From Oscillospiraceae bacterium (GTDB taxonomy: Bacteria; Bacillota; Clostridia; Oscillospirales; Ruminococcaceae): DNA of 64,000 bases. Shown here piece after piece: positions 45,701 through 53,596 of this stretch; the stretch's first letter is position 1, and the number at the start of each line of letters is the position of its first letter. The notes under the pieces are model-generated. The model ran no database searches. It had not been told where the DNA came from and was given only the letters and a program-made list of their open reading frames with translations. A program made the position numbers and the translations under genes. The stretch is taken from the NCBI GenBank assembly GCA_017547525.1, contig JAFYPL010000010.1, forward strand, positions 26,141 through 90,140, given 5' to 3'.

Positions 45701-46108
45701 TCTGCTGAAGTTATGAAATCCATTCTTGACGCCAGAATCGGTACAAACCTGGATCTGGAAAGAGCAGGAGAATGGTTCAGTGTAGTTGACTATACTGATG
45801 GTGGTTATGTGCGCAGAATGCACATTGATGGTACAACCACATATATCTCACAGTCAGGCAATGTGCGCAATATAACAGGTAACTGGTTTGCCACAGATAT
45901 TCTGTCTGACGCAGGCTATCCTCTGCGTAGTGCGGCGTTTACCATTTCTTACGCCGATGGTATGTTTACCATTGTTACACAGGGCTACGGCCATGGTGTA
46001 GGTATGAGCCAGTGGGGTGCACAGCTGTATGCACAGCTGGAAGGCTGGACCTACGACAGAATACTTACGCACTATTACACAGGTGTCACACTGCAGAAAG
46101 TCAGCTGA
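42746..46108 (+). CDS. cinA: CinA fused to a transmembrane, sortase B-like and SpoIID-domain protein
   Basis: One uninterrupted 1120-codon frame with a TTG start after AGAGGTG. Residues 1-415 are a complete CinA: MoCF domain (IICVGTELLLGDIVNTNAQF, GGLGPTDDD) plus nicotinamide-nucleotide amidase (TAESCTGGTLSARITSVPGAS, TGYAGPDGG). An acidic linker and a membrane helix (441-461) follow. Residues about 490-715 resemble a class B sortase (GWLTF, EYPVYS, IRARSLFDVDVSV) but lack the catalytic His and Cys. A Pro/Ser/Thr linker (about 727-848) leads to a SpoIID/LytB domain (850-1120) with E876 in AIEMTSSW and H1083 in GHGVGMSQWG. A cytosolic metabolic enzyme is thus tethered to a wall-remodelling exodomain. 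It may be a lost stop between cinA and a spoIID-like gene, or a real fusion. ltaE follows. Confidence 0.85.
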   Translation: MKAEIICVGTELLLGDIVNTNAQFIAQQLSALGISVYHQQVVGDNPDRLHQAAEIAKIRSDIVIFTGGLGPTDDDLTKETIAKLYNDTLVFNQDICDDIQDYFNRLGRTMTENNKKQAMVPANGKYLENNYGTAPGIVFIDDEKMAILMPGVPREMKPMMEKQVVPMLKRLVRGVIESRYVHTIGIGESALEEKIKVLLASRNPSMALYAAEGEVTVRITASAVDSATANDMLDRAYSQLDSLIHDYIYSVGEENIETVLVKKLKAEKKTVATAESCTGGTLSARITSVPGASGVFSLGVCTYSDRQKHKILGVSQEELETYTAVSQPVVCRMARGILEKSGADYAIATTGYAGPDGGTPQEPVGTVYIAVATADCTYVRKCSFAGERSRIIHLASQSALDLLRGVLYGIDNPEVKIIDNFNDDTINDDEPEKKTGCFKTFFTLITMILLAGLLAWGYLWYKNDGNIAVNLPKVDLPAIVTQIVDKFKKDPADVSAVLSERQAIDFFSKGFEKDTIKTLGSLQSQNHNLEGWLTFRYSKNEYPVYSRQENLPDGGEIYYLPDGKISEYTYISGFTDKNFFDLTDLQSVRDNSSFILFSDDSHTDYQIFAVGTFSQRDLDELTATVDKQQYIVQIRARSLFDVDVSVKDADNLVVLVQNKGGEKYVVAFAVKGSRNTFPSVDIKTAAIYSDWYMVDNNLTDELAGEALLYAQEVYDRDNWLLTPVVVETPSPDSSDDDTSDTSRSQAVSPSPSVKPSASPSASPSPTPKTSPTPTARPAVSPSPSPSARPTVTPSATPAVLPSPAATVSPSATPVATATPTPTVQPTPTPRSTPTPVPTPEPTPVPTPAGEILTVTMNGEVVSGPAVQILSQIVAIEMTSSWNPEALKAQAVAAHTYLLYQYSNGVTAPSVAGRTSPSQVVVNAVSEVADIIMTVGGRAVYTPYTASVAGRTNPADQVWGTPHSHLQSVESKYDYMSSGYEKVYTISAEVMKSILDARIGTNLDLERAGEWFSVVDYTDGGYVRRMHIDGTTTYISQSGNVRNITGNWFATDILSDAGYPLRSAAFTISYADGMFTIVTQGYGHGVGMSQWGAQLYAQLEGWTYDRILTHYYTGVTLQKVS
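44920..45290 (+). repeat. Pro/Ser/Thr low-complexity repeat inside the fusion gene
   Basis: About 120 codons are almost only Pro, Ser, Thr and Ala, with many near-repeats of SPSPS and TPTPT. The DNA is correspondingly repetitive (ACACCTACTCC-like units). It acts as an extended wall-spanning linker and is likely to vary in length between strains. Confidence 0.85.
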
Positions 46109-46140
46109 CAACTGTAAATATTACTCAAAGGATTGATTCA

Positions 46141-47178
46141 ATGAATTACATAGATTTACGCTCTGACAGCGTTACACAGCCTACCCAGGAAATGCGTGAT
46201 GCTATGTACACAGCGCTTGTGGGTGATGATGAATACGGCGATGACCCTACTGTCAAAAGACTGGAACAGCTGTGCGCCCGAAAAGTAGGTAAGGAAGCAG
46301 GCCTCTTTGTTGCTTCCGGTACTATGGGCAACCAGCTGGCAGTTATGACCCATACAGTACGCGGAGATGAAATTATCATTTCCTCCGGCAGCCATATAGT
46401 TGTGCATGAAGTAGGTGCTGCAGCGGTTCTCAGTGGTGTTATGGTCCGTGCACTGGAGTGCCAGGACGATATGCTGACACCGGACTTGATAGAAAAAGCC
46501 TGCAGACCGGCAGAAGATTATATGTCTCCACGCACCAGTCTTGTGTGTCTGGAAAATGCCCTGACCAATGGTAAAGTAATGCCACTGAAAAAAATGAAGG
46601 CATGCTATGATAAAGCGAAAGAGCATAACCTGCCGGTACATCTGGATGGTGCCAGATTGTTCAATGCAGCTGTTTCACTGGGAGTGGACGCCACAGAGGT
46701 GACACAGTACTGTGACAGCGTAATGGTCTGCCTTTCAAAAGGTTTGTGTGCGCCTGTGGGCAGTGTGCTGTGTGGCAGCAAGGAATTTATAGAAAAAGCC
46801 CGTCGTAACAGAAAAATCCTGGGCGGTGGCATGCGTCAGGCCGGTCTGGTAGCAGCATGCGGTATTATCGCACTGGAAAAAATGGTTGACCGACTGAAAG
46901 ATGACCACGACAATGCAAAATACATGGCACAGCGTCTGAACAAAATGAAAGACGTAAAAGTGCTGATGGATAATGTAGATGTGAATATGGTGTTTTTTAA
47001 ATTGGAAAGACCACGTGAGTTTATTCATGCGCTGCCGGGCAAAATGCTGGAACATGGTATTAAAATGGCTGGTGAAGAAGGCGGCCTGTTGCGTTTTATC
47101 ACAAATAATGATGTGTCACGTCCGGATGTGGAACGTGTATGCGATGTATTTGAAAAGATACTTAAAGAAAGCGAATAA
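46141..47178 (+). CDS. ltaE: Low-specificity L-threonine aldolase
   Basis: PLP enzyme of 345 residues that cleaves threonine or allo-threonine to glycine and acetaldehyde. The start at 46141 gives [15 protein letters not shown], the classic opening, with CAAAGGATT ahead of it; the longer frame runs into the upstream gene. The PLP lysine is K200 in [12 protein letters not shown], and [13 protein letters not shown] and [11 protein letters not shown] are typical. It lies 32 bases after the CinA fusion with no terminator between, so the two are probably co-transcribed. Confidence 0.93.
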   Translation: MNYIDLRSDSVTQPTQEMRDAMYTALVGDDEYGDDPTVKRLEQLCARKVGKEAGLFVASGTMGNQLAVMTHTVRGDEIIISSGSHIVVHEVGAAAVLSGVMVRALECQDDMLTPDLIEKACRPAEDYMSPRTSLVCLENALTNGKVMPLKKMKACYDKAKEHNLPVHLDGARLFNAAVSLGVDATEVTQYCDSVMVCLSKGLCAPVGSVLCGSKEFIEKARRNRKILGGGMRQAGLVAACGIIALEKMVDRLKDDHDNAKYMAQRLNKMKDVKVLMDNVDVNMVFFKLERPREFIHALPGKMLEHGIKMAGEEGGLLRFITNNDVSRPDVERVCDVFEKILKESE

Positions 47179-47188
47179 ATCATAATAA

Positions 47189-47229
47189 ACAACCGGAAGT
47201 CAAAGAGTGCTTCCGGTTGTCTTTTTTTA
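47189..47229 (+). terminator. Terminator after ltaE
   Basis: ACAACCGGAAG pairs with CTTCCGGTTGT around a 10-base loop and is followed by CTTTTTTT. Confidence 0.9.
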
Positions 47230-47275
47230 TTTGTATGGTAAAATTATTCTATAATTATATTAAGGACGTGACGTT

Positions 47276-47782
47276 ATGAACAATATTATTTTTACACGCC
47301 GCAGTGTGCGTAAATATCTGGATAAGGCTGTAGAGCCTGAAAAAATCGACCGCATGCTTCGTGCTGCTATGCAGGCGCCATCTGCAACTAACCAGCAACC
47401 ATGGGAATTTATAGTTATTGATGACAGAAAAACCATAGATAAACTGGCGGAATTTTCTCCATACGCAAAAATGTTGCCACAGGCACCGCTGGCAGTGGTT
47501 ATACTGGAAAAACAGGGTATGCGTGCTGCGCTGTTTACTGAACAGGATCTGGGTGCTGCTGCACAGAACATGATGCTGCAGGCTGTGGAAGATAGTCTGG
47601 GTACTGTGTGGATGGGCGTAGGCCGAGGCAGTGAAAGAGAAACATTCGTTACAGAAATGTTCTCATTGCCTGAAACAGTAAAGCCATTCGGTGTTTTTGC
47701 CGTAGGTTATCCTGCTGAAGAAAATGCCAATAAATTTGTGGACAGATATGATGAAAACAGAATCCACTGGAATAAATACTAA
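47276..47782 (+). CDS. Nitroreductase-family flavoprotein (first of two)
   Basis: FMN-dependent oxidoreductase of 168 residues. The N-terminal FMN-phosphate motif TRRSVRKYLDKAV and the helix APSATNQQPWEFIVI are typical; DLGAAAQNMMLQAVEDSLGTVW completes the pocket. A TATAAT at 47250-47255 may be its -10. The next gene, 12 bases on, is a second family member, so the two are co-transcribed. The physiological substrate is unknown. Confidence 0.9.
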   Translation: MNNIIFTRRSVRKYLDKAVEPEKIDRMLRAAMQAPSATNQQPWEFIVIDDRKTIDKLAEFSPYAKMLPQAPLAVVILEKQGMRAALFTEQDLGAAAQNMMLQAVEDSLGTVWMGVGRGSERETFVTEMFSLPETVKPFGVFAVGYPAEENANKFVDRYDENRIHWNKY

Positions 47783-47794
47783 AGGAGAATAATC

Positions 47795-48304
47795 ATGGCT
47801 GTACTTGATGTAATCAAAACAAGAAAATCCATAAGAAAATATAAAAGCACACCAGTAGAAGCTGAAAAACTGGCCAATGTACTGGAGGCTGCACGTCTGG
47901 CACCATCTGCACGTAATCTTCAGGATTGGAAATTCATTGCAGTTACGGACGATGATAAACGTGCACAGTTACAGCAGGCCTGTGGTGGACAGCGTCAGGT
48001 AGGTCAGGCACCGGTTACACTGGTGGTATGTGCAAACAACGATATGGTTATGTCTTGTGGTCAGTCAAAAACAACAATCGACTGTTCCATCGCTATGTCC
48101 TTTATGCTTTTACAGGCAGAAGAGGAAGGCTTGGGTATGTGCTGGCTGGGACATTTCTTTGCTGATCAGGTAAAACAGATATTGAATATACCGGAAGATT
48201 ATATCGTAGTGGCGGTTTCTCCACTGGGTTATGCGGATGAAGACCCTGCACCAAAACCTAGAAAAACAGCCGAAGAAGTAATCTGTTACAACAAATTCGA
48301 ATAA
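47795..48304 (+). CDS. Nitroreductase-family flavoprotein (second of two)
   Basis: 169-residue paralogue of the preceding gene, sharing the layout TRKSIRKYKSTPV, APSARNLQDWKFIAV and a C-terminal MCWLGHFF segment. Sequence identity between the two looks modest, so they are old paralogues rather than a recent duplication. They could form homo- or heterodimers. AAAGGAGAA precedes the ATG and a strong bidirectional terminator follows. Confidence 0.9.
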   Translation: MAVLDVIKTRKSIRKYKSTPVEAEKLANVLEAARLAPSARNLQDWKFIAVTDDDKRAQLQQACGGQRQVGQAPVTLVVCANNDMVMSCGQSKTTIDCSIAMSFMLLQAEEEGLGMCWLGHFFADQVKQILNIPEDYIVVAVSPLGYADEDPAPKPRKTAEEVICYNKFE

Positions 48305-48307
48305 AAA

Positions 48308-48341
48308 ATAAAAGGCGGAGTGCAATCACTCCGCCTTTTTA
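48308..48341. terminator. Bidirectional terminator between the nitroreductases and rnpB
   Basis: AAAGGCGGAGTG pairs with CACTCCGCCTTT around a 4-base loop, followed by TT on the plus strand; on the minus strand TTTTATTTTTT follows, ending rnpB. Confidence 0.9.
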
Positions 48342-48687
48342 TACGAGCAAACCGTAAGCCGTGTTCTGTATTAAACGATAATCTATCTAGACTGCACATT
48401 GCTGTACAGTTCAAGCCTCCTCCTGAGAGCTGCAGGACAACATACGCTCTGCTGTCGGGAGTTGCTGCGGGTAAGGTTTACATAGCCGGTATGTCTCCAC
48501 ACCGCTGGTGGGCTCTTACCCCACCTTTCCACCCTTACCGGGGTAATACCCCGGCGGTATATCTCTGTTGCACTATCTCTAAGGTCGCCCTCGGCTGACG
48601 TTATCAGCTACCCTTGTCCTGAGCAGCACGGACTTTCCTCACGGGCATTCTTGCGAAACGCCCCCGCTATCGTATGTTTTACTCGTA
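48342..48687 (-). ncRNA. rnpB: RNase P RNA (bacterial)
   Basis: Catalytic RNA that matures tRNA 5' ends. Read on the minus strand, the universal core elements are in order: GAGGAAAGTCCG near the 5' end, then GAGGGCGACC-type and GGTAAGGGTGGAAAGGTG regions, and ACAGAACACGGCTTA near the 3' end. The terminal P1 helix pairs TACGAGTAAA with TTTGCTCGTA, defining ends at about 48687 and 48342 (around 346 nt). The ends may be off by a few bases. It begins 12 bases after the stop of the TM2 gene. A frame on the plus strand here is only its shadow. Confidence 0.95.
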
Positions 48688-48698
48688 TTTAAAACTTA

Positions 48699-49061
48699 TC
48701 AATCGGTAAGAGGTATACCTTTTGCATCGGTATCCATCCTGCCGGTCAGAATTTTCAGTGCATGTATAATGGCTAAAATCTGGCTGAGCCAGCCCAGGAA
48801 AAATACATACATAAGAAGATGTGTAACACCTTTGCGTGTATATCCCAGATAAAACCAATGTGCACCCACACTGCCCAGTACTATTGCCAGAATACCTGCC
48901 AGCAGACGGCTTTTTGGTTTTTCCATTATACCGTTATAGCTGTTTTTGATGTTCTGGGCAAAATCCGGATTCTGCTGTGTTCTCTGTTCCAGTTTATAAC
49001 CACACTGAGGGCAGAAAACAGAATTATCTTCTATTTTGAAACCGCACTGTGTACAATACAT
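48699..49061 (-). CDS. Zinc-ribbon and TM2-domain membrane protein
   Basis: 120-residue protein. An N-terminal zinc ribbon (CTQCG, then CPQCG, residues 3-21) is joined by a polar linker to a TM2 domain with two membrane helices (about 53-75 and 83-105) around GAHWFYLGYTRKG. The function of TM2 proteins is unknown. It has a promoter (TTGAAT, 17 bases, TAAACT at 49092-49120) and a TAGGAGTG SD. rnpB follows on the same strand with no terminator between them. Confidence 0.88.
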   Translation of the reverse strand: MYCTQCGFKIEDNSVFCPQCGYKLEQRTQQNPDFAQNIKNSYNGIMEKPKSRLLAGILAIVLGSVGAHWFYLGYTRKGVTHLLMYVFFLGWLSQILAIIHALKILTGRMDTDAKGIPLTD

Positions 49062-49091
49062 TTACATCACTCCTAAAATTTTGACTAAAAT

Positions 49092-49120
49092 AGTTTATCA
49101 CATATCTCTATATAATTCAA
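49092..49120 (-). promoter_or_regulatory. Promoter of the TM2 gene, possibly also of rnpB
   Basis: On the minus strand TTGAAT (49115-49120), 17-base spacer, TAAACT (49092-49097). Confidence 0.6.
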
Positions 49121-49237
49121 CACTATAAAAGTGTAAATTATGCAAAAAAACATCGATTTTTTTAAAATTTTTTATGTTAATGGGTTATGATATATGGTAA
49201 AATATAATTTAAAGGCTTAAAAAAGGGGGAGAAATGT

Positions 49238-50122
49238 ATGAAATTCAGCTTTGTAGCGGACAAATTGCAGGAAAGACAGAGACTGAATATTTTTCTGCGA
49301 GAAAACGGAGTATCTGCTGCCCTCATTAAAAAAATTAAATTCACACCTGATGGCATACTGGTAAATGGAGAAAAGAAGAATACCGATTATATGGTACAGC
49401 CAGGTGATATAGTAGAGATAAATACTGCAGATGAGGATATGGACTCTACTGTGATACCACAGCGTGGCGAAATGAATATTGTATACATGGATGATTGCTG
49501 TATGGTGGTGGACAAGCCGTACGATATGCCATGCCACCCGTCTTTCAACCATCCTACTGACACCATTGCTAATTATTTTATGGGATACTGGCAGGACAGA
49601 GGAGAAAGCAAAATCTGTCGCATTATAAACCGTCTGGACAGAAATACATCCGGCCTTGTGCTGATAGCGCTGGATGCTCACTCTGCGGAAAAATTTAAAG
49701 GAAAAGTTGATAAAACATACACAGCTGTAATAGCAGGTTGTCCCGAAACAATCCATGGTGTAATAGACCTGCCTATCGCACGACAGGAAGAGTCTATAAT
49801 CACACGCTGTGTGAGAGAAGACGGTCAGCGTGCCGTTACGGAATACAATGTGGTGAAAACCGATGGCCAGCTGTCACTGCTGGATATAAAACTGCACACA
49901 GGGCGTACTCATCAGATAAGAGTGCATTTTTCACATCTGGGTTACTCTCTGGAAGGTGATGAACTTTACGGCGGTAATATGAGCAATATTAACCGTCACG
50001 CATTGCATTGTTCGGTGCTAAGATTTCCCGCGGTAACGGGTGAAGGCTATGTGGAAGTCAGATCAGAACTGCCACAGGATATGCAGGAACTGGTAAATAA
50101 AATAGGTAAAAATTCACTTTAA
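49238..50122 (+). CDS. RluA-family pseudouridine synthase
   Basis: 294-residue rRNA or tRNA modification enzyme. An S4-like domain (about 10-70, with ILVNGEKKNTDYMVQPGD) precedes the catalytic core with the active-site aspartate in NRLDRNTSGLVLIAL and the later RTHQIRVHFSHLG. It is of the RluA/C/D group, but the target site cannot be told. The strong SD AAGGGGGAGAA precedes the ATG. The upstream region is very AT-rich. Confidence 0.9.
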   Translation: MKFSFVADKLQERQRLNIFLRENGVSAALIKKIKFTPDGILVNGEKKNTDYMVQPGDIVEINTADEDMDSTVIPQRGEMNIVYMDDCCMVVDKPYDMPCHPSFNHPTDTIANYFMGYWQDRGESKICRIINRLDRNTSGLVLIALDAHSAEKFKGKVDKTYTAVIAGCPETIHGVIDLPIARQEESIITRCVREDGQRAVTEYNVVKTDGQLSLLDIKLHTGRTHQIRVHFSHLGYSLEGDELYGGNMSNINRHALHCSVLRFPAVTGEGYVEVRSELPQDMQELVNKIGKNSL

Positions 50123-50207
50123 ATACATATATTGCCTTATTTATGTATACAGGCTGAACATTATGTGAAATAAATACTACAAAAGAGTAAAAAATGTTCG
50201 GATTTCC

Positions 50208-50236
50208 TTGAAAAATAAAGAAAAAAACGATATAAT
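50208..50236 (+). promoter_or_regulatory. Promoter of the LysM-G5-M23 gene
   Basis: TTGAAA (50208-50213), 17-base spacer, perfect TATAAT (50231-50236). Confidence 0.75.
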
Positions 50237-50290
50237 ATTAAATTGGATATCAGCGTGCTGATGAGATAAAAAAGAAAAGGAGAGGAATGC

Positions 50291-52048
50291 ATGCCATTAA
50301 ACAGCAAAAACAAAAGTGCAAAAACTAATGGTTCAAAAGAAGCAGGCTCTACTATTAAGATAATATTTAAAAAATATAACCCTGAAAAGGTTACAATAGA
50401 TGGTTTAAAAAAATTCTTCGGTTTCATATTTTACCATGTAGGTTACAATATCGAAATCAATACAGGTATTATAGGTAAACGCCTTGATAAAGTACTTGAT
50501 AAAGTATTTTCTACACTGTCCGGTATGGCTGGTAGTGCGGCAGTTTTCTTTGATAAACTGACAGATACTATTATGGATGACCTTGGAGAACCTATGGAAA
50601 GACTGGGACGTGCTTTCACAGCCATTTCAGCCATCCGCAAAGAGTCAAAAGAAGATAAAAACAGAAATGCTGGTAAAGAAATGCGTGCCTACATGAAAGA
50701 TGGTATGGCAAAACATAAAGAACTGGCAAAAATGCTGTATAGCTATGTAACACCATTGGTTTGCTGTATAATTTTTATAACTACAGTATCACTGGGCTTG
50801 GGTCGTGAGTATGCCATTCAGGTAATGGTAGATGATGAGCCTATAGGCGCAATCAAAAACTATACAGTTCTTGAAAATGCAAACAAAATAATTGAAAACA
50901 AACTGGTAAGTACAAATGACCAGAGCTGGTCACTGAACTCTTCCATTAAGATGGTTGCACTTAACGGAAAAGAAACAGTTGATGAAAGACAGCTGGCAAA
51001 CAATATACTTGCCACATCAGATGAAAATATTGTGGAAGCTACAGGTCTTTATGTAGACGGTGTGTTTATGGGTGCTGTGCAGGACCCAACATTACTGAAC
51101 AATGCACTGGAATCACTTAAAGCGCCATATATCAATGGTGACCCTAACAGAACAGTATCATTTGTACAGCAGGTAAGCGTACTGGATGGTATTTTCTTCA
51201 CAGACAGTGTTGTACCTGATGAGCAACTGGCAAACATGGTAGTCAGCGAAGTAAGCGGTGAAAAACATTACACTGTAGTTTCCGGTGATAACCCATGGGT
51301 TATTGCAAGAAAGAATGGTATAACGCTCAATACTCTTTACAGTCTTAACCCTGGTATGCAGGGCGGCGGTATGTGGGTAGGTGATGTTGTTATCGTTGGT
51401 GCATCAGTTCCTTTCCTCCAGGTTAAATACGTGGAAACAAGCACACGTCAGGTGGAAATCAACTATACAACAAAAACAGAAAGAAATAACAGCATGAACC
51501 TGGGTACAAGCAAAGTTTCCCAGAAAGGTGAAAAAGGCCTTAACGAACAGACAGTTGAATCTACATATATTGATGGTATTCTGCAGAGCGAAATAGTAAC
51601 ACAGACAGTGGTACTGAAAGAGCCTGTACAGGAAATTATCCAGCAGGGTACTCTGTGGAATGGTCAGGTTATCCAGGGTGGTAACGGCAGACTTATCTGG
51701 CCTACAGCGGCTGGCCGTGTATCCCGTGGCTTTACTGGTCAGTATCCAAGCCATAACGGTGTTGACATAGCTGCACCAATCGGTACACATATTTACGCAG
51801 CTGACAGCGGCGTGGTAACAAAAGCAAAATACACTAACGTAGGTTATGGTGTATATGTAGAAATCGAACACGGCGGCTACCAGACACTTTACGGTCACTG
51901 TTCAAGACTGTTGGTAAGCGTAGGTCAGCAGGTTACACAGGGTCAGGTAATTGCTTACATGGGCTCTACAGGTAACTCTACAGGTCCTCATCTCCATTTC
52001 GAAGTTAAGAGAGGTAACTACCGTTACGATCCATACGGTTGGTTCTAA
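50291..52048 (+). CDS. Membrane-anchored LysM, G5 and M23 peptidoglycan endopeptidase
   Basis: 585-residue cell-wall protein. A long basic cytoplasmic N-terminus (1-145) is followed by a membrane helix (about 150-172, VTPLVCCIIFITTVSLGLG). The extracellular part has a mixed region (175-330), a LysM domain (about 332-378, HYTVVSGDNPWVIARKNGI), a G5 domain (about 380-455) and an M23 domain (about 465-585). The zinc residues are present: HNGVDIA, LYGHC and PHLHFEVK, so it should be active. The 145-residue cytosolic extension is unusually long for this class. AAGGAGAGG precedes the ATG. Confidence 0.9.
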   Translation: MPLNSKNKSAKTNGSKEAGSTIKIIFKKYNPEKVTIDGLKKFFGFIFYHVGYNIEINTGIIGKRLDKVLDKVFSTLSGMAGSAAVFFDKLTDTIMDDLGEPMERLGRAFTAISAIRKESKEDKNRNAGKEMRAYMKDGMAKHKELAKMLYSYVTPLVCCIIFITTVSLGLGREYAIQVMVDDEPIGAIKNYTVLENANKIIENKLVSTNDQSWSLNSSIKMVALNGKETVDERQLANNILATSDENIVEATGLYVDGVFMGAVQDPTLLNNALESLKAPYINGDPNRTVSFVQQVSVLDGIFFTDSVVPDEQLANMVVSEVSGEKHYTVVSGDNPWVIARKNGITLNTLYSLNPGMQGGGMWVGDVVIVGASVPFLQVKYVETSTRQVEINYTTKTERNNSMNLGTSKVSQKGEKGLNEQTVESTYIDGILQSEIVTQTVVLKEPVQEIIQQGTLWNGQVIQGGNGRLIWPTAAGRVSRGFTGQYPSHNGVDIAAPIGTHIYAADSGVVTKAKYTNVGYGVYVEIEHGGYQTLYGHCSRLLVSVGQQVTQGQVIAYMGSTGNSTGPHLHFEVKRGNYRYDPYGWF

Positions 52049-52060
52049 AATGTATATGAT

Positions 52061-52091
52061 TCTATCCGTCTGTGTGTAACAGACGGATAGA
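52061..52091 (+). terminator. Strong stem-loop after the LysM-M23 gene
   Basis: TCTATCCGTCTG pairs with CAGACGGATAGA around a short loop; no T-run follows, so termination efficiency is doubtful. Confidence 0.6.
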
Positions 52092-52151
52092 AATTGGCAT
52101 AAAATGGTTTAAATGTAACAAAAACACAAAAATTCCCTTGTATTGTTAATG

Positions 52152-52176
52152 TTTACTCATTACCATAATGAGTAAA
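52152..52176. promoter_or_regulatory. 11-bp inverted repeat upstream of murA
   Basis: TTTACTCATTA, three bases, TAATGAGTAAA: a perfect inverted repeat 55 bases ahead of the murA start, in the promoter region. It has the size and symmetry of a repressor operator. Confidence 0.5.
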
Positions 52177-52230
52177 ATACTGTAGGGATATATACTTGTA
52201 TTTTTTACTGTATTCCAAAGGAGAAAAAAC

Positions 52231-53517
52231 TTGGAAAAATATATTATCACAGGCGGTAAGCCTTTAAAAGGTGAAGTTGTTATCAGCGGTGCCAAAAATG
52301 CAGCAGTTGCACTGTTGCCTGCCACTGTGCTGGCTAATGATGTGTGCGTTCTGGAAAACGTACCTGATATCAGCGACATCCGCAAAGAAATTGAAATATT
52401 GAGACAGATGGGTGCAAAAGTAACAAGACTGAGCCCATCTACTCTGGAAATAGATACATCAACAGTTAACACTACAGAAGTACCACTGGATCTGGGTATT
52501 AAATTCCGTGCATCTTACTACTTCCTGGGCAGTCTGCTGTCCCGTTTTGGTGATGCTAAAGTTCCTATGCCAGGTGGTTGTGATCTGGGTGCACGTCCTA
52601 TCGACCAGCATCTGAAAGCTTTCACAGCACTGGGGGCTGGCCATGAACTGGATTACGCAATGATCAATGTGAAAACTAATAACCTTCAGGGTGCACATAT
52701 TTTCTTTGATACGGTTTCTGTAGGTGCTACTATCAACGCTATGCTGGCGGCTGTAAAAGCTAAAGGTACAACAGTACTGGAAAACGTAGCAAAAGAACCA
52801 CATATCGTTGACGTGGCAAACTTTCTGAATACAATGGGTGCTGATGTACGTGGTGCAGGTACTGACGTTATCAAAATCCGTGGTGTTGAAAGAATGCACG
52901 GTGCAACATACACAGTTATTCCTGACCAGATTGAAGCAGGTACATTTATGGTAGCTGCTGCAGCTACACGTGGCGATATTCTGGTAAAAAATGTTACACC
53001 AGAACATCTGGAAATCATCACAAGCAAACTCCGTGCTACAGGCGCTATCGTAGAAGAATTTGATGAAGCAGTAAGAGTAAGAGGTGTTGAAGAATACCAG
53101 AATATCAACATCAAAACACGGCCACATCCTGGTTTCCCTACAGACCTGCAGTCTGTTATGGGTGTACTGCTCTGCCTTGCAAAAGGTACATCAATCATTA
53201 CAGAAAACATCTGGGACAGCCGTTTCAGATACTGCGACGAACTTACCAAAATGGGTGCAAATATTCAGGTAGAAAGCAAAGTAGCAGTTTTCGAAGGTGT
53301 TGAAAAACTGCAGCCAGCTCCTGTAAAAGCAACTGATCTGCGTGCAGGTGCAGCTCTGGTTATTGCAGCTCTCTGTGCTGAAGGCCAGAGTGAAGTTACT
53401 GAAATTCACCATGTGGAACGTGGTTACGTGGATATGGTAAAGAAAATTCGTGCACTGGGCGGCGATATCTGCAAAGTGGATATTCCGGACGGCGAAGTGC
53501 TGAAAAAAGCACACTGA
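52231..53517 (+). CDS. murA: UDP-N-acetylglucosamine 1-carboxyvinyltransferase
   Basis: First committed step of peptidoglycan synthesis: transfer of enolpyruvate from PEP to UDP-GlcNAc. 428 residues, starting with TTG after AAAGGAGAA. The catalytic cysteine C117 lies in PGGCDLGARPIDQHL, so fosfomycin should still alkylate it. SGAKNAAVALLPA near the N-terminus binds substrate. Clostridia often carry two paralogues (MurA1/MurA2); only one is seen here. A perfect inverted repeat upstream suggests regulation. Confidence 0.96.
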   Translation: MEKYIITGGKPLKGEVVISGAKNAAVALLPATVLANDVCVLENVPDISDIRKEIEILRQMGAKVTRLSPSTLEIDTSTVNTTEVPLDLGIKFRASYYFLGSLLSRFGDAKVPMPGGCDLGARPIDQHLKAFTALGAGHELDYAMINVKTNNLQGAHIFFDTVSVGATINAMLAAVKAKGTTVLENVAKEPHIVDVANFLNTMGADVRGAGTDVIKIRGVERMHGATYTVIPDQIEAGTFMVAAAATRGDILVKNVTPEHLEIITSKLRATGAIVEEFDEAVRVRGVEEYQNINIKTRPHPGFPTDLQSVMGVLLCLAKGTSIITENIWDSRFRYCDELTKMGANIQVESKVAVFEGVEKLQPAPVKATDLRAGAALVIAALCAEGQSEVTEIHHVERGYVDMVKKIRALGGDICKVDIPDGEVLKKAH

Positions 53518-53536
53518 GATTATAAAAGGATAAAAT

Positions 53537-53568
53537 CTAAAGCGGAGTGATAATACACTCCGCTTTAT
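53537..53568 (+). terminator. Terminator after murA
   Basis: AAAGCGGAGTG pairs with CACTCCGCTTT around a 6-base loop; the T-run is in the stem and is weak beyond it. Confidence 0.75.
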
Positions 53569-53596
53569 TGAGTAATTACATCAAAAAGGAATTTAA

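Noticed and set aside
47276-48304. Recent tandem duplication of a nitroreductase gene
   Set aside because: The two proteins differ along most of their length and share only family motifs, so they are old paralogues.
48320-48598. Possible 92-codon plus-strand gene
   Set aside because: It lies entirely across RNase P RNA and has no similarity to a protein family.
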